Assembly (NCBI RefSeq): GCF_010183535.1
Contig: NC_071331.1
Coordinates: forward strand, 13,826,001 to 13,890,000
Source of the DNA: Caenorhabditis remanei
Lineage: Eukaryota > Nematoda > Chromadorea > Rhabditida > Rhabditidae
DNA length: 64,000 nt
Reading direction: 5' to 3'
Position numbers and translations under genes: made by a program. The notes beneath the pieces were generated by a model, which did not search any database, was not told where the DNA came from, and saw nothing but the letters and a program-made list of their open reading frames with translations. Shown here one piece after another: positions 1 to 13,100 of the stretch. Each line of letters starts with the position of its first letter. Within the stretch, counting starts at the first letter, position 1.

Positions 1-727
1 TTGGTAGTTTGCAGATGTGAAATTTACCGAGAAAACACTTATTTCTTTGAATTCATAGGGAAATTATAGGGTTTTGTGTCTATATGACGCAAATGAAAAT
101 ATGATTGATGAGTGGAATTTATGAAAAAGAAAAGAAGGAAATGAATTCAGAAGAGATGAAGTATTTTGGAACTGGGAAATATTTATTTGAATTTCGGTGG
201 GTTTGGTCTGAAAGCGATCTTCAGTTTTATGGAGAACGGAAACACTGGAGTTTGTTTTAGGGAATTCCAATAAAAGTATTTTAATATAAATTTCTATTTT
301 TGTTCTAAATCTGAGCGGATACGGTAGTGAAATATCCTTTATTGTTCTATTTACTAGAGAAAGTGATTCCCAATACACATTTCCAAAGTGTAACAACAGA
401 TTTTCTCAAGGAAAAACTGAATGTTAACGATATAAGATTTATATAATCCACGAAGAAAATTATATTATCTCACCTCCGTCAGAAGGCCAAATTCCAATTT
501 GCTGGGGAGGAAACTCATTTATCTGTATTAGTCAATATTCACCTGAACTTGGATTACGAAAGTCGCCGAAACAAGGATAAAAAGAAGCAAAATCAAAAAT
601 CAAAAATTCAGAAAAATGCTATTTCTGAGATCATGCTGATTTAGTTGATCCCACAATTCGTATTTTAAAAAAAATTCGAAAAAGTGGAAAAATATTCATT
701 GAGTCAAAAAAATACAAGCTTGGCAAT

Positions 728-2704
728 TTATGGCAGTTTATTATCTTTTTTATCTTTTTTATCACTATTCTCGTCCATGTCAATTCTCAATTCGAATCTT
801 GGATCCTCGTTTTCTTCAGTTACGAATTGTAAATCTGAAATGGGCTGATAGAAAAATAGATATTAAAATAATGACTCACTACTAAAAGCACTATGAGTAC
901 TCTCGGCACCAGGCGATTTTATAGTCTGACCTTTTGAGTGTGGTGGCTGAGATTCACTTCTTCTGAAACATATTGAAAATTAAGAATTGGAAAAAAATTG
1001 GAAACAATAACATCAAAATCTGACCTAAGGTTCAATCGACTACTCAATCTTCGGAATCTTCTTCGAATCGACGATTGTCTCTCTTTCGATTCTCCAGATG
1101 CGACACTCGTCTTGCTATCCACGTGAACCATTTTTGACTTTTCTGATTCCGGAATACTGGAAAAAAGATTGAAGTTTTCAGATCAAAACTATCAAAATTC
1201 TTACACAACATCGGCTGCTGATCCTTGATAAACATGAGGATGTTCTACGAGAATACTAGGGTACATCGGACCAAATTTAGGATCAGAAAACTGATCGATG
1301 TTGAGAATTGGACATTCTCCGTGACTATCGTCGACTATTTGCATCCCTGTCTAAAGAAATAATGAATTTTAATGAAAACTTCCACAGTACTCACCTTAAT
1401 ATTCTTATCAATAACCCAATTCCCCTCAAAATCATCGTCATCCTCTCCGAATGGATTCAAAAGTGCTTCTGCCACTTTCATCCATCCCAAATAAAGAAAG
1501 AACGACGTCGCAGGAATCAATGGAATACATCTGTACCACTAAAAATAAAAATTTCATTTCCATTCAAAAGTATTTTGGTCAAACCAGGAATTCGTCAGTT
1601 TCCAATGGAATATATTGTCTCGTGAACAATGTGAAAAAGAAGTGAATTCGAACGGCGAGGAATACAATCTGGATAGTTTCAGAGAATCTATTTATAGAAT
1701 ACATTGTTTTTGGTTACCTGTGGATAGGCTATGGGGATTGGCACCCAATCAAATTTACACAAGTTTTCGAGTTGAGTTCGGAAATCTCGAATGTTCTGAA
1801 ACAATTTTGGGTGTCAAAAAGAAATGGGCAACTACTCACATTCAAAACATTATTAGTTGACACTGGAGCCTCAATATACTTTTGCTGAAAAAGACAGATT
1901 CATTTATTTCTACCGAAAAACTAAAAAACCTCCTGCATTCTCCATACAATCGAGTTGCACCAGTTGACTGGAACCCAATATTTGTTGTATCCTGTTTCAG
2001 TCTGTTCCAATTCATGAAGCTCGTTTTCAAATATAAATCCTGAACTTTTCATTTGGCCTTCATGTGAGATATTGTCGAATGCTTACCTGCCTCCATTAAA
2101 CTTTTCATTGTGGGAAAACGTCGACGGACTCTCATTGAAATGTCTCGATACACCATTGCCTGAAAGTTTATTTCAATACCAATCACGTTTTCTTGTACAG
2201 TTAAACCTGCGATAAGACCAAATACCGAATAATCGATCTTCTGGCTAAACGAGAATTGTCATCTGTTCCTCTAATAATTGTGCTCACTGACAGAGCAACT
2301 CTGAATTTGAAAATTATAATATAAAAAATATTGGAGATAGTTTTACGTTTCAATAAAACTAATGTTCTGTAAAATAGTTTTCCATCGATCGACAACTATT
2401 GTTACAAAGAAACCGAGCATGAACTTGATGTCCAGTATTCCAAGTAAATTGTCCAAGCGAGCAGCCTCTTTGTTCAGAGCCCTAGAAAATACAGTCAACC
2501 GAATTCAACAATATTTGAAACAAACGTTCTATATTGCGTGGGAATGATCCAGAAAATAATAATAGAAATCGTAGCATATAAACAGATCCAAACAAGAAGC
2601 TCCGCCCAAACAGCCTTCACAACTGATCCTTTCCATTTTCGAAGTAATCTCAAAAAGGCTGAATAACGAGCAGAAGATACAGATAAAGCGTAGGAAACTG
2701 TCAT
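728..2704 (-). CDS. Bestrophin-family chloride channel
   Basis: Bestrophins are pentameric, Ca2+-gated anion channels of the plasma or ER membrane. Thirteen exons join in phase: 2704-2526, 2481-2347, 2300-2207, 2159-2087, 2039-1930, 1884-1840, 1795-1718, 1668-1585, 1538-1395, 1350-1205, 1156-1025, 962-880, 834-728, giving 469 residues. The start is the family's usual N-terminus ([23 protein letters not shown]). A hydrophobic segment follows (about 35-55), then [25 protein letters not shown], and the acidic Ca2+-clasp [11 protein letters not shown] at about 294-304. The last ~100 residues are a family-typical divergent, basic and Ser-rich tail. It lies head-to-head with unc-8. From memory the likely C. 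elegans counterpart is a chromosome IV bestrophin (best-15), but I did not assign the symbol because the paralogue family is large. Confidence 0.93.
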
Positions 2705-4010
2705 TTTGAAATATATTCAGAATCGATTTGATTGAATCACATTGAATAACATTTATAGCAAGTAAGAATAGGAGAAAACAGTCTTTATTTCGTCTCTGGG
2801 GGGTTGAACAATTGAAAAATAAAAGAATGATTTTTTCGCTCGATCGAGTTGAATGTGTCATTTGCATACCTATTTGCGCCCGGAGTTTTCCATAGGTTTT
2901 GACATCAGAATATCATTATTTTCATGATGAATTGTAGGGAACTTTCACTCAAAGATCACTGAAAAGTCACAGTAGAAAACAGTTGTGAATGACTCAAGCT
3001 GAATGATTTCTAATTAAATCTGTAAGAAAGCACGGATCGACCTTTTTGAAATAAGGATTTGTAAAAAAGTCAATCGAATTCTGTGTTATATATTTCCAGA
3101 TTACTTCCAAATGTTTTCATCAAAAACCTTTATCCGATGTGTTCTGAAACGTAAAGCAGGTAATTCTCACTTTCTCGAGTGACCTTTTTTCTCTTTATGC
3201 CACCCAACTTTTTTTAGTCATTTCAATTGCTTTCCGGCATTTAGCTCTCGTCTCTCTTACTCTTTCTCTTCGGAAAGACAAAATCCGGCCTGGAAATGGT
3301 CGTAGTGTCCACCCGCATCATGATCTATTCACGAGAGAATGGAATAGCCTGAACGAGAAAACGGCTGGTTGTGTGAAGAAATAGAGAATAAGAGAGAAGG
3401 ATTAAATTGCTCTTTTTTTGGAAGGGTCGTTGCGAAGTCATTGAAGTGAAGGTCCGTGCCAAAATTGTCACCTTCCAAAAGTTCCGAGCACTTTACATTC
3501 GTTCCTTTTTATTTTTTTTGTCTGGTCAAGAACTTCGAATTGTTTTGAGTTGTTGTTTTGAAGATTCGGGTTTTCTTGGATTTGGGGTCTTTGGGAGTAG
3601 CCTGCGTGAAATCAAAACATTGTTAATGTAGCATTTTCTGAGATTACCCGAGGCCCTGAAAGTGAATGAAGAGGGTTGAGTAGAAGCTCCCACACGGAAC
3701 CTATATCTGTAAAATTGAAGCACGATGATTTTCAATTTTTCCCGATGAAACGTCAGCTTTTTAACAAGAGATAGATTTTCCGTGTTCACAAACTTCCTTC
3801 AGATCATTCAAAAATACCTTCTTCTTCTTCATCCAACCCTTCCTTTCCAAAACTTTCTTCACCTTTACACCGGAAATCACTCTCTCTGCTACCTTCGAAA
3901 CACAATAGAATGACCACTGACGTTTCGAAAGAATGAATGTTTCTCCCATTTTTCTGCCTACTCCTGCAACTTTTTCTCTCTTCAATAAATAACATTTTCT
4001 TACTTCTCAG
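2705..4010. promoter_or_regulatory. Shared upstream region of the divergent bestrophin and unc-8 genes
   Basis: 1.3 kb separates the two start codons, which point away from each other. I see no coding exon in it. Pyrimidine-rich tracts (3170-3290) and an acceptor-like TTACTTCTCAG directly before the unc-8 ATG suggest a trans-splice site for unc-8. No specific transcription-factor site is claimed. Confidence 0.5.
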
Positions 4011-7000
4011 ATGAGTGCGAGGAGTAGTGGAAGTAGAAGTACCAGTGGAGCATCAAAAATGGTGAGTTCTATTTTGAAAGATGTTTTCATAGAGAAAAAA
4101 GAAAACAGAAATCATGAATTTCAGACTAAAGAGTCACCAGAACGTTTGGTATCGGCGACAGCAGAGAGCAGGGTGAGTGGAAATGAGTAATTTCCGAAAA
4201 TAATAAAAATCATCGAGATTTTATTGGATTTTGATGAGTTTAATGGGAATCTGGGCTCCCCGAATCCCTCAAAAGTCAACTTCATTTTCCAGCTTCTAGT
4301 ATTATGATATCTCCTATACTGAAGCATAGAGCTCATTTTTGTCAGCGTCCGTGCTGTTACAGACTCATTGAAAATGAAGATGAGAACGGGATAGATGAGG
4401 TAGGAACTTTCAAGTTTTTAAATTTAGCTGTTCACTTAGAACACCAAAAAAAACACGGAAAAACGAACTAAAATACTTTACGAACGTTTCCTGTTCTCCG
4501 GACGCAACAGAAACTTGCTCTTTTTGATCCGACTGCAATATTTCTGTTGAATCCGTAGTCAGAAGACGTCCAGAAGGCGTCAACAATATACATCTAATTG
4601 CGGATGGGCTCAACAGAGCAGGCAGAAAAGATAGATGACTCCTCTCTTCCACCCACTATATCTCTTTCTCTTTTTCCAAAATTTTTGGATCCGTTAGTCT
4701 GTGCACTTTATGATTCCAAAGTATACATTGCCACGACGAAAAGATGCTATTCGGCTGAAAATTCGGAAAAGTGTCACGTTTGCTGACGTGGAAAATGACT
4801 TGTGTCAGGTAACTATTTTTATGAATATTGTGAATTCTATTGAAAAACTATGAAATGGGTTCAAGCTAAAATGATTCACAATTTTAGATTTTGTGAACTT
4901 GATGTCGTATTAGGAATATATCTGAAATCATGCACAAAATAGTTTGACCCCTCAAACACCTAACCTAAAAATAAAACAATTCGAAAACAGATGACCCAAC
5001 AGGGAAATCGTCAAAAATCCTAATCGAGGATTCGTGTAAGCCCCCCGTTTTCTTTGCTAAAAACCAAAGAAGAAATCGCGGCAAGACCAAAAAAGAATGA
5101 AGAGTAATGCGACATGCAATGATCCCAAGAGAGACAATTGTCCTCCGGTTGCTCCCTCCGGAAAAGTATTCTCCGTTTTCTTTTCAGAAGACATCGACAC
5201 ATTTTGTTTCTTATTTCGCATTGAGTTGACACTTTTCGGGATTCTTACAAGTAGATCGTCCTTTATCTTCCTTCGGTTTCAGAGGTCCGTAACTTCGGAG
5301 AATTCTCATGATAACTTTAGAATCAGTAGCTTCAAAACTTAACTCCCACAAAAGTCAAACAGTCTGAAAATGAAATATCTCTTGTTAAAATCATGACTTT
5401 GATGAGATCTGATCTTCAGATGTAACTCATGTCAATATGTTTCCTCTCTCTTATTTTCCCCTTAATGAACCATGTTCCCTCCCTCTTCAAAAGAATGTCA
5501 AACTACTAAATAAGAGGAATAAAAGATAAAAGAGAGTCGATTTGAACAAAAGATTCACATTTAGATAAGCTATGGAGAAGCGACCCCATCGAGGTCCAAG
5601 TGGTAGACAACACCAATATTCCCTCTTAGAGAATTTTGGAGCCTATCTCTTTTTTGCAGCAATTTCTTGCAAAATCCATATTTATATTTTCAGAGGCTCG
5701 TCCATGAACCAGAATCAATGGAGAGCAGGTCGAGCCCATACATAAGACCTGCTCCGTATAGTGGGGGTGTTCATCCACATTTCGAGGAAGAAGATGATAG
5801 ATCAAAAGTTAGTTTTATATCGGATCAGTTTCTCAAATCAAACATTTACAGCTGCATGCATCTACACTATATTCTGAAAGACGGACATCATCAAGGAAGT
5901 CGTTAAGATCTCAAAAGATAGATTACCATGCAACAACTATCAAATCTCTTTGGTTTGATTTCTGTGCAAGAACATCTTCTCATGGAATTCCATATGTTGC
6001 GTAAGTGAAATTCTCAAATCAATAGTTCGAATCAATTCTATTCAAGAACATCCTCATTCTTCGGACGATATGTATGGGCTGCCCTTTTCATGTGCATGTT
6101 AATGGCATTCTTACTACAAACATATTGGACAATGTCAGAATACTTACAGTATCGAACAATTATTGAAATGCAGCTGCAGTTTGAAGCAGGTATTCATTTT
6201 TAAACAAAAATGTCAGGTCATTAGAATTATTACAGCCGCATTCCCAGCAGCCACTGTATGCAATCTGAATGCATTCAAATACAGTGAATTGATTCAATAT
6301 GATGAGATTAAAGAAGGATTCGACTATTGGGAACGAGTGATAAATGCCCGAATGATGAGTGACAGTATGAAGCCTGGAGGGGATATTCTAGAAGCAATTA
6401 GTGTCAGAAAGTAAGTTTTTTGAATTTAAACTTTTCAACTTCACACCGAAATTTCAGAAAGCGTGCCCGGTATCGTGAAGAATTAGTTTTCCCGATAGAT
6501 GATGAAGATCTAGAAGGTGCTGAGTATCAACCAGTTTTCGTGAGATGTACTTGTATGAATATGGAGCAATGTGTTCCAAACAGAAATCCTTTGGAAGTGA
6601 GAAATTTACATTAATGCTTAATTTATCTAACTGTTTCTCCAGGTCAACGCGTCTATTTGTATGTGTTTTGAAGATGTGACACGTGGATTGATTTGGCCAT
6701 GCTATCCGACTTCTGTCTGGACTGTCAAGGTTCGTTCAAATTCCATTTCTTTTCTTGATTCTAAAAGTTTAGAAATGCTCTGACTGCTCTATCTCGAATA
6801 CTTGCCCGGATCCAGATGGTCCAAACGTTTCCAAACAAGTCGCCAAAAACCAAAATTCTTTGCCTTGTCTGTGTCAATCAATATCTCATCATTGTATGGT
6901 TCATCCAAAAGTAAGTTTTTTATTAAATTTCTTGGTAATACGGAAAACTTTGTTCAGGATGAAATTCGATGGTGGAACCCAAATAACTACACTGTTTACT

Positions 7001-9031
7001 CCGTCACAGATCCCCCAACAACAGAAATAACAGAAACAGAAGAAGCATTCGGATTGAGTGTAAGCATCAAACCACAATTTCTATCAGGAGTCCATATTAA
7101 TTTAGGATCTGAAAGACGCGGGAGCAATCACAACCCAGACGAAAGAGAACTTGATATTTTTGGTAGCAGCACTTCCGAGAGATACCAGAAGGAATTTATC
7201 GTATACACTCAATGAGTTTGTGCTTCGATGTTCATTCAACTCAAAAGATTGTAGCATGGAACGGTGAGACAGTTCAAGACTTTTAAAATTATAAACTTGA
7301 AAATTCCAGTGATTTCAAACTACACATAGATCCTGAATACGGTAACTGTTATACCTTCAATTTCAATGATTCAGTTGAACTTAAAAACAGTCGAGCTGGT
7401 CCTATGTACGGTAAGTTTTGAGACTCTTCGAATTCAACTCAAAAGTAGCTGTCTTCAGGTCTTCGTCTCCTATTGAATGTTCACCAAAGTGATTACATGC
7501 CCACAACAGAAGCAGCTGGTGTCCGATTAGTTGTTCATGAACAAGATCAAGAACCGTTCCCCGACACTTTTGGATACAGTGCTCCCACTGGATTCATCTC
7601 TTCTTTTGGATTAAAAACGGTATTTTTGCGGAAGAAAGTGTAGGTGACTTTCAATATTTTTCAGAAAGAACTGCATCGTCTCAGTGCTCCATGGGGTAAT
7701 TGTAGTGACACTTTCCGACCAGTTCCTTATATTTACAACGAGCATTATTCTCCAGAAGTGAGTCAATTGTTTTCTAGAACACACTTAGAAACAGAAAGTT
7801 TCAGGGTTGTCACAGGAATTGTTTCCAATTGAAAGTGTTAGAAATATGTGGGTGTGGAGACCCGAGGTTCCCACTGCCTACCGAAGAACACCGACATTGT
7901 AATGCCAAGTCAAGGACGGATCGTGAGTTAAATTCTGCTTTTATGAATTTCATTAATTCATTCTATAGGTCAATGTCTATCGAATCTGACAAGTGATTCT
8001 GGAGGATATCATCATCTACACGAACAGTGTGAATGTCGACAACCATGCCATGAGAAGGTGTTCGAAACCGCTTATTCTGCTTCTGCATGGCCTAGTATTA
8101 ATTTTAAAATCGGTAGGAAACATTTCTCAAATCACCGGGTCACTATGATTCGTTATTTTAGGAACCGATTGTCCAGCCGTGTCTGACATCTTCAATGACA
8201 CCGAAGCATGCACAGAATACTATCGTCAGAACACTGCGTACATTGAAATTTATTACGAACAATTGAATTTTGAATCACTGAAAGAGACTGCCGGTTACAC
8301 TGTTAGTTTTATCTTTAAAATTCATGTTTCGTGGAATTTTAAAAGAAAGGATAATCGGATTAGTTGCTACACTTTTGACAGTTTTGATCAAAAGTTCAAA
8401 CTTCATACGATTGATTTGTCAAAGATCATTTCCTTTTCAGCTCGTCAATCTATTCTCAGACTTCGGAGGTAACATTGGATTGTGGATTGGTTTCTCAGTT
8501 ATCACATTCGCAGAGTTCTTCGAATTGTTCTGTGAGGTAACGAGAGTGCTTTACAAGTTGAAACAATAACAGAGAACCAATAGACACGAGGGAATGTTCT
8601 AGAAAAAGTTCAATGTGCACACTGAAATACATTCATTTTCCCAATTAGGGTTTAGTTGCAAAGTTAATGGCGGTCAGTCAAGAGATTCGAAACGTCTGGT
8701 TACCATTAAATTAGGAGAAACCGGTTTTCGAATCAAGTATCACTTTTATTTTCAAATAACATCTAACATCACACACTACACAAAACTACCAAGTCTCAAA
8801 TTTCGAATCTCTGAAAGCTTGTCTCTTTTTAAGATTGGGAAGCTGATGTATATCAAAGGAGTGATATATGTTCAAAAGAAGATTCAACGGAAGGAATACA
8901 AGTCATCCTCTCTGATGCATATTGACTTTCTTCAAAGATCTCCGAGAAAAGGAACACAACCAGAGCCAGGAGAAGATGAAGTTTCAACAAATGAATCCAC
9001 TAAAGAACTAATGAGTAAATCTTTCAATTAG
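4011..9031 (+). CDS. unc-8: UNC-8 DEG/ENaC sodium channel subunit
   Basis: Degenerin subunit of an amiloride-sensitive cation channel; in C. elegans UNC-8 acts in motor neurons and affects locomotion. Twenty exons join in phase: 4011-4061, 4125-4172, 4346-4399, 5694-5807, 5852-6000, 6047-6189, 6236-6410, 6458-6596, 6643-6729, 6773-6910, 6958-7059, 7106-7263, 7310-7410, 7459-7619, 7665-7757, 7805-7922, 7969-8112, 8162-8301, 8441-8536, 8834-9031; 802 residues. Seen: the cytosolic gating dipeptide His-Gly (133-134, TSSHGIPYV), TM1 about 148-168, a long Cys-rich extracellular domain, and TM2 about 714-737 with the Gly-Phe-Ser selectivity-filter triplet (722-724) in [10 protein letters not shown]. 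The Cys spacing of the finger and thumb regions is degenerin-like. The 18-residue exon 4346-4399 is the least certain. Placement next to kcc-1 agrees with my memory of C. elegans. The 1.3-kb intron 4400-5693 shows no further exon I can support. Confidence 0.93.
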
Positions 9032-9208
9032 ACTTTTTCCTCTATTCATTTCTCAAATCGGGTATGTTTCTCCATTTATTAGTTCTCATTTTTTCTTGTC
9101 TTTCTTATATTTTTACTCTTTTTTAGTATTGTTTTTCAACCAATGTCTTTTCAACGTTTCCCATTTTCTTGTCTGCATTCAAATGTAGGTTTATTGTTTA
9201 GGAGGACA

Positions 9209-9214
9209 AATAAA
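9209..9214 (+). terminator. Probable poly(A) signal of unc-8
   Basis: AATAAA 178 bases after the unc-8 stop, in ACAAATAAAAAG. It is the first canonical signal downstream. Confidence 0.5.
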
Positions 9215-10129
9215 AAGAAATCAAAACCGAAGTGAGGTTACATTTTTTTGAGTTTCAGAAAGAAAAACATGCGGCTAGGACCTTACGGAAACGTGTTTGT
9301 CTTGATGTACTTTTTTTTATAATTTGGGTTCAAAGTCGACCCCTAGAATTGCTCTACACAAAAGAGAGTGTAGCTCAGAAGACATTGAAGTATACTGTTT
9401 TGTCTACAGTATTGGTTTTTTTTAATCAGAAAACGTGTTGGTATTGTTTGAGTGAGAAATTTGTAGTTTCTTGGAAATTCTCGGGATCTGGACACGCTGA
9501 ATCCGTCATTTTCTCCGTAAACCACAACATCCTTATCATCTATTCTGCTTCAAAACTGTTGCAAAATACCTATCGTATTCCACACGCAACGAAAAATGGG
9601 CGGAGTTTGAATTCCAGTGTCCATGTATCGGAAAACTGAAAACTGAAACAAAACTAGTGGAAAAATGGAAGGATTATTCAAATTTATTGAAATTTCCGTC
9701 GAGTATCTGATTGAAGATGTATTTATACACACTCAGAACCACCAAAAACTATCCGAGTTAAACCACTTTGCGAAGTTATTCAACAATCCAAATTATTCTG
9801 TTATTTTACACGTTTTACATGTTTTATACCTTTGTTATTCTATCGTTTTCCTCTTCTTATTGAAGTTCGAAATTCTGAAAGAAAGGCTCGAAATATTTCA
9901 GTGCCTCGTTTCTCGCGATTCCATTCATAGAGAAAATGAGTTTTCATTAACCAGATCTTTTTTTTTTCTTTTTTCTCTTTTTTCTTCCTTGTTTCTCTGT
10001 TTTTCTCTTTATGTTTCCCATCTAACAAGCTTTTTTTCCACTACTTCAGACATCCACTCTTTTAATAATATTTGCTCTTATAGTTTCAATTAACTATTTT
10101 CAGAGACATCTCAAATTTGAAAGTCTTCA
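9215..10129. other. Intergenic, unc-8 to kcc-1; no gene seen
   Basis: AT-rich and pyrimidine-rich on the plus strand, with T/C runs at 9955-10035. Open stretches of 135 and 142 codons on the plus strand (9232-9639, 9665-10093) have no start context, no family resemblance and AT-driven composition. The region probably holds the upstream promoter of kcc-1; an acceptor-like TATTTTCAG ends at 10103, 27 bases before the distal kcc-1 ATG. Confidence 0.4.
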
Positions 10130-13100
10130 ATGGGGGACGACAGTTCACAGGATAATACTGGAACTCCACCATCAGGAGGAGCACCAACAGCTGGAAATCC
10201 ACAACAACCAGCTAGTGCAATCAGAAATAAAGTGGATGTTCCGCCTGGGTAAATACTAGAGAAAATACAGTTAACTTTTATTTTTACTCAAAAAAACATT
10301 GCTCGAGAGCAAATAGAAAGGGGAGAGATAATAGATAGTTTTGGTAAACAGATTGATGGTTTGAGGTTAGAAAAAGTTTTAAAAGTTGAAGTTTTTGGAT
10401 AACTTGAAACTAATTCTGGTACAAGTTCGTCAAGTGAGATATCTCGAAAGACGAAGAAAAATGGTTTTCAGCGAACTACGGTAGCCAAGAATCCGAAAAT
10501 AGTTTTACGTATTCCACACTTTTAGGGATCATCTAAAGCTGCGAAGTCATAAATCACGTTCCAAAAAATCCGTATATCAAAAAATGTAGTTAACGAACAA
10601 AAAGTTTTCTTTTCCCATGATTAGAAACAGGTTTCCTCTCCCCCCAATTTTCAACCTTTCGGTCAGAAAAAAGAGAGAAAAATAGCAATGATTAAGAAAA
10701 GACAAGAACAGGGAAGTAGAGAAAAAGAATGATTTTACACATATATCAGTTACAAACTCTACAAAAATCAACAACATTTTTATAGATTTGGAAGACGTGT
10801 CAGTTCGGTTGAAGTGGTAAAGAACGCGATGCCTCCGACGAAGAAGGCTTCTGTCGTTATTTTCGAGACTCCCGATACTCCTAAAGCTGAGAGGTTAGTT
10901 GATGAAATGTAGATTCTGGAAAATTGGGAGGTTCACTCTTATAGAATTCCAAGAATGCTCTGAATAATTAGAGTTCAATGTACGCTAGAAAACTCAATCA
11001 TAATAAAAATCAGAATCCAAAAACCTAATGACGTGTTTTCTCATTGATATTTTGTCGATTTATCATTCCTCTATTATTGATGACGTCATACCCGTTCATT
11101 GTGTTTTCAGTTGTAAATTGAATAAGCACAGAGCACCGTACAGTATGATGAATAAGCCAAGAGGGAACATGTTTCTTTGTATTTCTGAGTCTCTTCTCTG
11201 TCTCTCAACGAGTTGTCTGGTTACTTATTATTATTTATTTATCTGAAAAGAAACGACGACCAGAAAGCCGTTTTTCTTCTCATTTCAAGTAGATATTCCT
11301 TATGCTAAATGATTATTTCAACTAGAACAAATCATAAAATACATATATTTATTCTACAACTTTTTCGATTAGGAATACTCAGGTTGGTTTGAATAAGAAC
11401 TGTTTCATAGATACAGTAATCTCAACTGGTCATTTTTTGAGTTCAAACCCCTCTCCCAGACACTTGTTAAATTAACAAATGAACGAAGAAATGTCGAGTC
11501 TCTCAAAAAATAAACAAAAAGCTCTGATAGATAAATGATATGAGAGAGAAGGTCAGATTGATATCAGATATCTCAAGATGTCTTTTCCTTCTTGAGTACC
11601 CACAAATCGTGGTTTTTTGACCAGTGTCCATCCAATTTTCCCTTTTCATTTCATCATCATCACTATACTCGTTTACTATTGAAAGTGCATTTGTACCCTG
11701 TATTATTAACAATTACATTTTTGTATGTTCTTAAAAAAGTAAGTCATGTGAGAAACATTTCAGATAGATAGTCATAAGATTCGGGTTTTTCTATAACCTC
11801 TGGATGAGCTTTTCTCTGGAATTCTAGCGTCAGAATGAGCAATGTTCAGAGGATTATGTAAATTTGAAAACACTGTATTCAAAGAATCCAACAGTAAAAA
11901 GATTATGTAAAACACTAGGAAAATGCGGAAAAAAGTGGAAAACAAATATCTGTTATTATCATGTTCAAAATGACTCATGTCACTTTCACATGCGTAAGTT
12001 GAACAGACACATTAGGTAAATTTCCGAAATCGGATCGTGTTGAGAAAATTGATAAAAAGGGAAAGAGAGTAGAGGTTGACGAAGAAGATAGAGAGATGGA
12101 GATGATAAAGATTTGTGGAATATCAAATATCTTTGTATGTCTCAGTATCATTGTTTCTTTTGGAGAGGAGGCGTATCATCTTCTGAATTGTGACCACCTC
12201 ACAGAATTCCTTCTGCGTCTCACTAATCATATATTTCGTATTGCGGATTGAGTACTTCCGTTCTAATTGAGTATCTATTATTACGAGATTACATTCCTGA
12301 AATAGCTGTCTAGCTTTCTGCGTTCTGAATCTCAATTAATAATTTGGATAGATTCAAATCGAGATAATAATTAACATTTTCGTTAACATCCTTATTCTTT
12401 TTGAAGAAAATACTAGTTATGGTGTTCAACACATTACCTGACTTCTTATTCTATTATCAACTTTAAGATGACTAGGATATTAGTTGAAAATATTCCAAAT
12501 TATACATTTATTTTTGAGCAATGTTTTAGCTTCAAACAATCGACTACTGTAATTACTTGACTCTCCTTTTAATTTTCCAATTCTTTAATTCTCGAAAGAA
12601 AGGGAAGTATCAAGCAATGATTCAGTTGTCTATCCTTTTCTGATCACTTGATTCTCATTTCCGAGAATTTGTTACTTGATTTCTGACATTGATAAGATAT
12701 CAAAAGAGTAATAAACTTTGAAAAACAATAAACTAAAATCAACACCACATGCCCTCTCTTCGTTAATTTCTTCATCTATTTTCTATCCTTTTCTGTTCAG
12801 ATCCTTTAAAAATAGAACTGGTTTTGTCTTGAATGATAACAAGGACCTCTCATTATTTTCAAAAATTGCCATTGATAGTGATGACCAAACCATCAATAAT
12901 CGATAAAAGATCACAAGGATCAGATAAAAGTAGCATCACTGATCATGTCAGAATACATATACTTTGATTTCAACGACAATCTTCAGACTTCAACAGCATC
13001 TTTCTCTTTTCAGAAGAGCTTCATCTTGGTGGCGCAACTTAGTGATGGACGACGACAAAACGGCGGCTGCGCAGCCAGAAATCATCATATCTCCCGAACA

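Noticed and set aside
465..535. Possible minus-strand exon reading INEFPPQQIGIWPSDG between TACAG and GTGAG
   Set aside because: An acceptor and donor are present and the frame is open, but no partner exons could be found on either side within the window, so it cannot be supported as a gene.
8537..8569. Read-through of unc-8 past the TM2 exon to a stop after [10 protein letters not shown]
   Set aside because: A good GTAACG donor and an in-phase downstream exon (8834-9031) with a coherent coding sequence and nearby AATAAA favour splicing.
9665..10093. 142-codon open frame upstream of kcc-1
   Set aside because: Driven by T-rich low-complexity sequence (FFFLFSLFSSLFLC). It has no family resemblance and contains the pyrimidine tract expected before the kcc-1 acceptor.
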